Assembly (NCBI GenBank): GCA_905221605.1
Contig: CAJNDS010002769.1
Span: forward strand, 152,854-216,853
Reading direction: 5' to 3'
DNA from: Symbiodinium natans
Taxonomy: Eukaryota; Sar; Dinophyceae; Suessiales; Symbiodiniaceae
Length of the DNA stretch: 64,000 bases
Positions 1 to 7,400 of this stretch are shown here, piece by piece (the first letter of the stretch is position 1; every line of letters begins with the position of its first letter). The position numbers and the translations under genes were made by a program. Below the pieces are notes generated by a model that ran no database searches, was not told the origin of the DNA, and was given only the letters and a program-made list of their open reading frames with translations.

Positions 1-138
1 CGGTTCCGGATCCTGCATTCTGAATAGGCCATTGCGTTCAAGGCAAACGCTGTGTTCCGGGCCTCGAAGCCTGATGTAGGGAGCAGCCAGATCCATGGCG
101 CAGGGGGCAGAGAGGGCTATTTGCCTATCTGAAATGGC

Positions 139-163
139 TGTCAGGAGGAGACCTCACGCGACA
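139..163 (-). repeat. Hairpin motif copy 1
   Basis: Core 143-159 (AGGAGGAGACCTCACGC on the plus strand) is closed by a 4-bp stem 139-142/160-163. This is one of the weakest stems of the family. Confidence 0.6.
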
Positions 164-417
164 TTGGATGGAAATGACTGGAGTCACATACACAGATGTT
201 GCTTCAGCCTTGCGTTTGTGGGCTAAAGCAGAGTTGGTGACTGAGCGCCAAGCCTGTGAGCTCGTGACCTGAGCTGAGCTAGTCTTGAAGCACGCAGGCA
301 TCGTGCTGTGCTAAATGCGCATTGAGCCGGCCTAGAAAACCAGTCAGCTTGTTTTTGTGCCGTAGCGAGAGTTGAAAAGGTAGCTTGGGTGCCTGTGCCG
401 GACACTTGTCCCGGCGT

Positions 418-450
418 GCCGTTTCAGGAGGGGACCTCACACGAAATGGC
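418..450 (-). repeat. Hairpin motif copy 2
   Basis: Core 426-442. Arms 418-425 (GCCGTTTC) and 443-450 (GAAATGGC) pair over 8 positions, one of them G-T. Confidence 0.8.
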
Positions 451-463
451 TGCATAGTGCAGG

Positions 464-2350
464 TTAGCTGAAGGCGTCCCACACATCAGCAGAGAGCGCC
501 AGAGACGTGTCCTTAAAGATTCTCTCTGCCTTTTCTTTGCCCACCGGAGTTCGGAGCAGGGAGAAGAAGTGCTGGACAAGAGGAGGGACCTGTCGCTGAT
601 GATGCGTGAAGGCTTGTTTGGCTGCCTGGATTGCCGGCTTGTCCTCCGCCAGGTACTCTAGGGTCGAGAAGAGTCCTCGGACATGATCTGCGGTTGAAGT
701 TGTGGCTTGTTGAGGAGCCGGAGGTGTGCGTTTGTGCCAGGCCGACGTGTCGAGAGCAAGAAAGAAGGGCAGATCCGTGCTGGAGTCCGGCGAGATTCGT
801 CTGCCCAGGTTGGACCATCCACAGTCTCGTACATAGTATCCTAGGAGCGCCGATTTGAGTACTAGGAGAATCAGCAAGTAGCACTCGTCCATGCTGGGGC
901 GTAGATGCGGTGGGAGGTTATCCAGCGGCTGGACCTTTTCCACCATGATGCCGTAGGCTTGCTGAATGAGGAGATACTTCGGCGGGCCCGAGTCTCCCCG
1001 CCAGGAGGAGACCTCACTCGGCGTGGGAGACTTGGGAAATTCCAGGGGATTGACCGCGGAAGCCACTCTGAGCTGGATAGCAAAGACGTTTGCCACCGTC
1101 GGGACCATCTCTGGGAAAACGTGTGCCAAGTCAAGCTCCGCTTCATGAGCCTGAAGTCCGTCTTGGGCCTGTTCTTCCTGGGGAGCAACAACTGAGAGTT
1201 TGAAGACCGAGTAGAATTCCCCGCCCTTGAAGTTGTATACAGCTCTGGTGACGCCCTTCATGGATGCTGTGCGGTTCAGTTTTAGAACCATGCTGACTTG
1301 CTCGTCCTGCGATTTCCGAACTTGCACGTGAACATCCAATTCCAAAGGGAATTCCTGCGGGTAGGAGTAGGGGAAGGAGTGAATGACCGCCTTGCCCTTG
1401 TCTTGTTCCTTCTTGCTTGCCACGCGAGCCTGAACTGTGGCTGCTGGAAGAACTATCACTCCTTGATGCACCGGGTAGTTCAGGAACTCGCGCGGAGGAG
1501 GAGCTGCTTGCGTAAGATTGACGACCTGGAGCTCCTCTGTGGAAGTGAGGCGCGCGATGCCTTCAAGATGGCCTGGGTCAGGAGCTGATTGTCTTGCGGG
1601 AGGAGATGGAGGTGGAGGTGGCTGCCTGATGAAGGCCTCCTTTTGTCCAACTCCTGCACCGGTGTACTGAGATGAGCGCGACTTCTTCGAGTCCGCCCAG
1701 GGTGGTATGTCGGAGTCCGACTCTTCCTTGCAGGTTTCTTTCCTGCCCACGCCTTGGCCCGCATAGGGTTGCGGTGAGTGCTCTCGTGTTGGCTCTACCT
1801 TGAAGGTCTTCGCGTGCTCTGCCTGGAGCATAGATGAGGAGGATGGATCTGTTTTCGCTTTCCTGTGTCCGCTCCTCGGAGGCGACCTCACGCTGGAGCC
1901 TGCCGGTCGGGAAGTTTCGACCGAGATCAAGGATAGCGAAGACAGATTCTTGTACACTTCCGAGGTAGGAAGGGCCGCTAAGTCCTCTGCAGTGAGTCCA
2001 GGCTTTTTGATTCCCAGCTCTTCTAGTCTCTTGCTTTCTTTATCCGCTTGTCTCTGGCTCGAGACCGGCCTTGTCGATTGACGGGCCATCATGCTTCTTG
2101 ATATAGCACGGAGGCCCTTCTCCCAGCGGTAGTTTCTGATCTCGTCCATTCTCTTATGCGAGATGGGGACATAGTTCGAAGGCAGCAGCCTATCAGCTTC
2201 TGTGCAGATGTTGGAGGCGAGATCGAACGAGGGCAGAGTCGAAGCTTTCGACTGTCTTTTCCGCGGGGGCATGGTCCTAGGTGCCCTGCGCTGTAGACCT
2301 AGTGGACCTTCTTTGAGCACAGAGTCTTGCCAGCGCGTAAGGTCAGACAT
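464..2350 (-). CDS. Retroelement-associated ORF, 628 aa, unknown function
   Basis: Complete ATG-to-stop frame, the last of three in transcription order. I do not recognise a family. The first 330 or so residues look disordered: basic, and rich in Ser, Pro and Gln (for example MPPRKRQSKAS near the start and a PPPPPSPP run). The second half looks folded, with alternating hydrophobic segments and a Leu-rich stretch (CYLLILLVLKSALLGYY) that could be a buried helix. A basic low-complexity N-terminus followed by a folded domain recalls LINE ORF1 RNA-binding proteins, but its position after the reverse transcriptase is the wrong way round. Two hairpin motifs (1003 and 1877) lie inside it and are read as EVSS and VRSPP in different frames. 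Existence of the frame is certain; its role is open. Confidence 0.6.
   Translation of the reverse strand: MSDLTRWQDSVLKEGPLGLQRRAPRTMPPRKRQSKASTLPSFDLASNICTEADRLLPSNYVPISHKRMDEIRNYRWEKGLRAISRSMMARQSTRPVSSQRQADKESKRLEELGIKKPGLTAEDLAALPTSEVYKNLSSLSLISVETSRPAGSSVRSPPRSGHRKAKTDPSSSSMLQAEHAKTFKVEPTREHSPQPYAGQGVGRKETCKEESDSDIPPWADSKKSRSSQYTGAGVGQKEAFIRQPPPPPSPPARQSAPDPGHLEGIARLTSTEELQVVNLTQAAPPPREFLNYPVHQGVIVLPAATVQARVASKKEQDKGKAVIHSFPYSYPQEFPLELDVHVQVRKSQDEQVSMVLKLNRTASMKGVTRAVYNFKGGEFYSVFKLSVVAPQEEQAQDGLQAHEAELDLAHVFPEMVPTVANVFAIQLRVASAVNPLEFPKSPTPSEVSSWRGDSGPPKYLLIQQAYGIMVEKVQPLDNLPPHLRPSMDECYLLILLVLKSALLGYYVRDCGWSNLGRRISPDSSTDLPFFLALDTSAWHKRTPPAPQQATTSTADHVRGLFSTLEYLAEDKPAIQAAKQAFTHHQRQVPPLVQHFFSLLRTPVGKEKAERIFKDTSLALSADVWDAFS
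987..1036 (-). repeat. Hairpin motif copy 3 (longest stem)
   Basis: Core 1003-1019. Arms 987-1002 and 1020-1036 pair over 16 positions with one bulged T (1024) and one G-T pair. It lies inside the 628-aa ORF. Confidence 0.9.
1871..1899 (-). repeat. Hairpin motif copy 4 (diverged core)
   Basis: Core 1877-1893 reads CGGAGGCGACCTCACGC. A T-T mismatch is followed by a 5-bp stem GCTCC (1871-1875)/GGAGC (1895-1899). It lies inside the 628-aa ORF. Confidence 0.65.
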
Positions 2351-2532
2351 TTATCTCAGCAATGCACAAGGACTGGCTGAGTGCTGGGCTCGACAGTGGG
2401 GCCTGTGCAGCAATTTAGGAGCGGAGAGACATTAGATAAGTTAAGTGCTGTCATGCATTTAGGGCAGATTGTTTTAGTTGAGACTGTTGGCTCGGTCGAC
2501 GGCGCGCAGCTGTGAGAACATAGCTGCGTTTT

Positions 2533-2561
2533 ACCTGCAGGAGGAGACCTCACTTGCTGGT
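2533..2561 (-). repeat. Hairpin motif copy 5
   Basis: Core 2539-2555. Arms ACCTGC (2533-2538) and GCTGGT (2556-2561) pair at 5 of 6 positions. It lies in the ORF spacer. Confidence 0.7.
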
Positions 2562-3170
2562 CGCAAAAAGTCGAGCTCTATCCTGCTCATAGCTACCAGT
2601 ATCTGGAGCGGGCTTGTTGCACCGCCCAGGAGTCTCTACACCCGAAGCAGCAGTGCCACAGATGTCCCGGCTTGTGTCGAACACATGGAGCACTGTGGCA
2701 TTGGTCGCAGCCTGCTCCGCATGATGACTGTGGTGGCGGAGGTGCCGTTGCCTTAACCAGCGCTTGGGCGACATTGGCCTGGCTTGTCGTCGGCTGGGTG
2801 TGAATGCCAGGGGTGTTCTCAATGGCAAGAATCGTGCCCTCCGGGTTGGTTGCCATGGCGTGGTGATGATGGAGGAACAGTCAGTACTGATCAATATGAG
2901 CAGAACGGCTGATGCTGAGTTAAGTTGGGGCTTCAGTCAGGCACATGGCGGAAAGTCTCTCAGCTTGTAAGCAATGCGAGAGCCTGGAGTGTGACTCGCT
3001 CTGGTCGACAGCTGACGTAAGTGTAGCTCGGCCTCAGTTGTAATGGGAGAAAGGCAGTTCGATGCAATAGTGAAGCCTGACGTGTGGTGCAGAAAAGACT
3101 TTTCCTGGCAGGCACGGTGCGCACGAGGCGGCAGAGAAGGGAGAAAGAAAAACAGGTTGACTTATCAGCG

Positions 3171-3214
3171 CCCTCGTTCTCTCAGGAGGGGACCTCTACA
3201 CGAGAGTAGGAGGG
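3171..3214 (-). repeat. Hairpin motif copy 6
   Basis: Core 3184-3201 has one extra base (CTCTACAC). Arms 3171-3183 and 3202-3214 pair at 11 of 13 positions. It lies in the ORF spacer. Confidence 0.85.
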
Positions 3215-3266
3215 TTGTCTGAGGCTAAGTGACTAGCTAGATCCCCCAGGAGGGCAAGGGGGCCTT

Positions 3267-3301
3267 GGACAGCTCAGGAGGGGACCTCGACTCGGGTGTC
3301 C
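3267..3301 (-). repeat. Hairpin motif copy 7
   Basis: Core 3276-3293 with one extra base. Arms 3267-3275 (GGACAGCTC) and 3294-3301 (GGGTGTCC) pair over 8 positions with a bulged G. It lies 10 bp beyond the stop codon of the 357-aa ORF. Confidence 0.8.
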
Positions 3302-3310
3302 TGGAAAACT

Positions 3311-4384
3311 TTAGCCCTCGTTGCCTCCTGTGCGCAGCGCTTCTAGCTGATCACGGAGGGTCTGCATCTGTGGAGACCGTCTTAGGCCCTCCCTGCGCAT
3401 GGTGACCCCCACTAGGTTCCAGACTGAGTTGTTCGCTAGAAGTCGAAAGGCGTGCATTGCCTCATGGTCGTCTCCGATGGTCAGGGCCAGTTCCAGGAGG
3501 AAGGCGATGACCGGCCTTTCTTCCGTCAGGTTGGCTCGCAGCGGTCTGGACGGCCTGAACTTGGTGAGCTGTTCTTGATCTAGCTTGAGCATAGCCGCCA
3601 GGTGGGTGGAGACAACCTTGGGCGAGAGAGGAGGGCGTTGGGCATCGATGACTACCTTCCGCTGTTTGGCGTCCCATCTCATGTAGTTCCAGTAGAAGGC
3701 AGGGTTCTCGTCCGTGTGGTGTCGACCTCGGGAGGCAAGTGCTCCTGGTAGAGAGATAAGTGCTGATTCCTTGTCCTGGTTCGTGCTGTCGTAGGCGACG
3801 TGATCGAAGCCCTGGGCTCGAGTGTGCAGCTCGTGAAGGAGACCGAGGAACAGGGCGTGGCGAACGGGCGTGCCAGGGGGGTCCTGGGGCTGGTCCGACT
3901 TCCACTGTTGCTGGATCCGTGCCAAGGAGGGAACCACACTGTTCGCTTGGTGCACCGTGGCGTAGAAGATCCATCCATGATGGTATCGCAAGGCTGTCAA
4001 TTCATCCTCGTGATTCAGCAGGGCCAAGATGATGCTGGCCAAGAGGTCAGCGGTTGGTTTGACCTCCTGCTTTGATTTCTGCAGACCGTTTTGCGAGGCC
4101 CTTGGTCTGGAGCCATTACGGCGACCAGTCCTCCTGGGCCTCCTGGACGGTGAGGGCAACCGAGTCGGCGGCATTTCCTCGTCCTGCTCCAGGTCCTTTT
4201 GCTGACGGCGCTGTTTGGGAGGCCTGTCCCTGTCGTGAGCAGGGACCAGTTCTCTGGACGTTGAACGTTCATCAGGGCCAAATGCCCGCGCAGCCATGGA
4301 TGAAGCGGCAAGATGGGGGAGGTTCTTAAAGAGCACTTGGCATAGTGCAGGGTTGTTCAGCAGCTCCTGCTGGGCTTGCTCCAT
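3311..4384 (-). CDS. Retroelement-associated ORF, 357 aa, unknown function
   Basis: Frame starting at ATG 4384 (MEQAQQELL). The frame is open upstream to 4456, but that part begins at a GTG inside a hairpin motif and is probably not translated. Residues about 50-115 are very basic and Arg/Pro-rich (SRRPRRTGRRNGSRPR), as expected of a nucleic-acid-binding or nuclear-targeting segment. The rest is a mixed globular region with aromatic patches (HHGWIFYATVH, FYWNYMRWD) and a Leu-rich C-terminal part. I recognise no family. It begins only about 90 bp after the stop of the reverse-transcriptase ORF, so both could be on one transcript. Confidence 0.6.
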   Translation of the reverse strand: MEQAQQELLNNPALCQVLFKNLPHLAASSMAARAFGPDERSTSRELVPAHDRDRPPKQRRQQKDLEQDEEMPPTRLPSPSRRPRRTGRRNGSRPRASQNGLQKSKQEVKPTADLLASIILALLNHEDELTALRYHHGWIFYATVHQANSVVPSLARIQQQWKSDQPQDPPGTPVRHALFLGLLHELHTRAQGFDHVAYDSTNQDKESALISLPGALASRGRHHTDENPAFYWNYMRWDAKQRKVVIDAQRPPLSPKVVSTHLAAMLKLDQEQLTKFRPSRPLRANLTEERPVIAFLLELALTIGDDHEAMHAFRLLANNSVWNLVGVTMRREGLRRSPQMQTLRDQLEALRTGGNEG

Positions 4385-4428
4385 AGCGCTTGGGGAGGAC
4401 ACGCATGGTATCACGAGTGAAATCGCTG

Positions 4429-4471
4429 CCCGTTCACCTTCAGGAGGGGACCTCACACGAAGATGAACGGG
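4429..4471 (-). repeat. Hairpin motif copy 8
   Basis: Core 4442-4458. Arms 4429-4441 and 4459-4471 pair at 12 of 13 positions. It starts 3 bp beyond the stop of the reverse-transcriptase ORF, between two ORFs. Confidence 0.9.
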
Positions 4472-4473
4472 AC

Positions 4474-7400
4474 TTAACTTAAGCGTTGGAGGAGCAAAAG
4501 GTAAGCTCCTGACCCGATCTGTGCACGTTCCTCGCTCGTAGGCGAGAAGCCTGGGCTGGAGTCATCACCTACCTGGAGAGAGGGAAGCAAGGTGAAGGAT
4601 CTGTAATGACCTGAGGTGGCTTCCTGCCCTATGTGAAAGAGTCCCGAGACGGATCTGTAGCGAACAAAGGATTGAGAGTGAGGCCCGGTCCATGCAGGCA
4701 GCTGTACTTCGTCCTGCAAGCCCGTGAGTCTCCAGTGCTGCTTCGCTCCGGCATTTGTGAACCTTGGCAGAGACACAAAGATATAAGGAGGTGTATACAA
4801 CAGTGCCGCCTTCGAGTCATGCGGAGAGTGCCACTCGTGCACAAAAAAGGACAGTGAATAAGCTAAGTGGGGCGCCGCTAGGGAGTCAGGCTGGGACAGC
4901 CTGGTCGGGTCGGTGCCTTCCGGGAAGGTTAGTAGAAGGGGGGAGAAGCCAGTTGAGTCGGGTATGTCTGCATCATAGACTCGCTTCCAGGGGGTACCTT
5001 GTAAGGAGCCATGGTGGTTAGCCAACAAGAACGTCAAGTACTCGAGTGCATCACTTTGCCTATTAGCAAGCCTCCAGTCTGGATGACAATGCGGGAGCGA
5101 TTCTAGTGCGAGAATAGAGACTGGGTGCGAGGCCCTTGCTCGAAGTTCCCGCTGGAGAGGTTGGAGGTTCGACCAGTCCACTGAGGGGTCTTCCCTCAGA
5201 GCGCTAATCATCTGCAAGACTGAAATGGCGTAGCACAAGTTATGAGGATTAATCAATTGTGGCATAGGCTGAGCTGCAGGAGGCGGTGGCGGAGCAGAGG
5301 CATCCAGGTCTGTCGGTGCTGGCTGAGGAGGTCCTGCGCCTAGCTGTGCAGCCTGGGAGGCACTCCCTGGGCGAAACCATCGCTGAAGCTGGCTTTGCTT
5401 GGACCTGGGATTAGGAGCCTGCAGGGTCCGCTGTTGGAACGTCTTTGGTTGGGGGGTAGCCTGTGTGGGAGATGCGTGTTGGTGTGATGTTGTCGTGCTC
5501 TGCCCGGGGTTAGGGACCGCAGGAGAAGATGCGCCAACCCCAGAGGTGGGAGGCGAGAGATGTGAGAGCTGAGTGTGTTGGAGGGACGAGTGCATTCTGG
5601 AAAGAGGGGCGTCAGGGTGCAGAAAGAAGAAGAGTTGTAATTGCTGAATGACCGGGCACTGCTTCGTGTGTCGGGGGGCGCTCTCCACTTTCACGCCACA
5701 GGCAGGACAGGGTGACAGGCGGGTCAGCACATACATCTTAGAGGTGTTATTCCCCGCCGAGGCTTTATAAGAGTCCCATTCTGCCCCGTGTTTCTTTGTG
5801 AGGTGGAAGGCTATTTTTGTCGTGGAGGCTATCCACGAGTCGCAGAGCAGACAGGTCCTGGTGAGTTGCTGGCCAAGGTGGCCGGTGAGGAGCTCGAGGA
5901 AGGTCTGGGTTCCGGCCTGTTGCAGCAGTTCGGTGCGCATGCGCGAAATGAGAGGCACTGTGTCCATCTGCAAGGTAAGCTGGACCGAGGGTGCGGCAGT
6001 AGCACGGCAGTCTGACGAGGGCACGAGCTCCTGGCTGGAGGAGACCTCACTCGCCTTGGAAGGAGCTTCGTCAGCCTGAGTGGCCGCCTCAGGTCTAGAA
6101 AGCTTGAAACCAGCCTGTCGGCAGACTCTGCGCTCAACGTGCTGTTGTAGATTATGCCAGTTTTTAAATTTCGCCTGGCAGTGCGAGCATTGAGGCAGGC
6201 CTCCCACGGAGTGCTTTAGGCGTGAGAATTCAAGGGGTGGCGGAACAGGAGCCGGATGCTTGACTGTCCGGTGTGTTCTCAGGCCCGCCGCAGTACGAAA
6301 TACCTTTCCACAGCATGTGTGCATGGGCACGTCCGGAGAAGGGTCAATGTCGGCCTCCCTGAGCAGCTTGCTGTAAGAGGCTACAATTTCCTCCGCCGTT
6401 TGCAGGGTGGAGGGAATAGTTAAGATATCTTCACGTGGCCAGGCGCCGGACTGAGTGAGGAGCGAAGAGCTCGCGTTGGCCGGCGTGGATGTTGAGCAGG
6501 AGGTGACCTCACTCGCTGGGGCTGCATTCCGGCGCTTGCGGAGAGAGTCTAGGCGCTGGGCGGAGCGATCATGAAGCTGCTGAATGGGAGAGACAAGTTT
6601 CAGACGTGCAAAAAGCGCTGCTGTAGTTTCACGAGTCTTATGCACAGGGTTGTGCGTTACCGCTCGCACCTGTCTGGCATGCCATGAGCGGAGAGCCCTT
6701 GCCCGCCTACCTGAGAGACCAACGGATTCCAGGCCAAAAGTGGCCGTGGACCAGACGGTGGCTCTCCAGACAAGCAGCCTAGATGCGGTTTTTGTCCTGC
6801 GCTTATTGTGAATGAATTTGCGCACTGTCTGCTTTTTCTTCGCCGCTCTCTCTTGTCTTAAAGAATAGGTAAGATCTTCCGGGTTTGAGTAGCTGATCAT
6901 GACTCCTAGATACTTGAAGGAGTCTACCAGCTCGAAGGAAGGAAGAGAGGGGAGAGGGGGAAGAACTGAGGAATGCGAAAGCAGAATTGGCCGTCTTGGC
7001 TGCTCTGGTGCGTCTATATTCCAGACCGTGACCTTCCGGCCTGAGCGAAGCTCCTGTGACTTGAAGAGCTTCTTGGCCTGCTGTGCGTGGCGACCTGCCA
7101 GTTTAACCATGATGTTGCACTTGGCGTAATTCACTTCTAGTCCGGCTTCTTGCAGGTAGTGCAGTAACAGTCTAACCATGTCATGAGCCGCATAGAGATC
7201 AGACCAGTTGTGGATGTCTCGGTGAATTACGAGGTCATCTGCGAAGCCTGTGAGGAACTGCTGTATTGGAGAGAACCCTATGTGGGTGGCCATAAGCCGG
7301 AACGCCTCCGTGATGACCAGGGAGAAGAGGGAGGGGGCCAGTTTGCATCCTTGCTTTATACCTCTTGTGGAGGTTACTGTTTCCTGGCTTCGTCCATAGC

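Larger units (their letters stand above)
1..463. other. Non-coding left edge, downstream of the last retroelement ORF
   Basis: Only small overlapping frames without recognisable products. It contains two hairpin-motif copies (cores 143-159 and 426-442), so it probably belongs to the retroelement's 3' part, which continues beyond the window. Confidence 0.5.
2351..3310. other. Spacer between the two distal retroelement ORFs
   Basis: Only short overlapping frames on both strands and no recognisable product. It holds three hairpin motifs (cores 2539, 3184, 3276), two of them less than 100 bp apart just beyond the stop of the 357-aa ORF. It may be an inter-ORF untranslated region or a decayed piece of coding sequence. 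Confidence 0.5.

Noticed and set aside
4385-4456. Upstream extension of the 357-aa ORF starting MRSPPEG
   Set aside because: It starts at GTG inside a hairpin motif; the first ATG at 4384 is more likely in a eukaryote.
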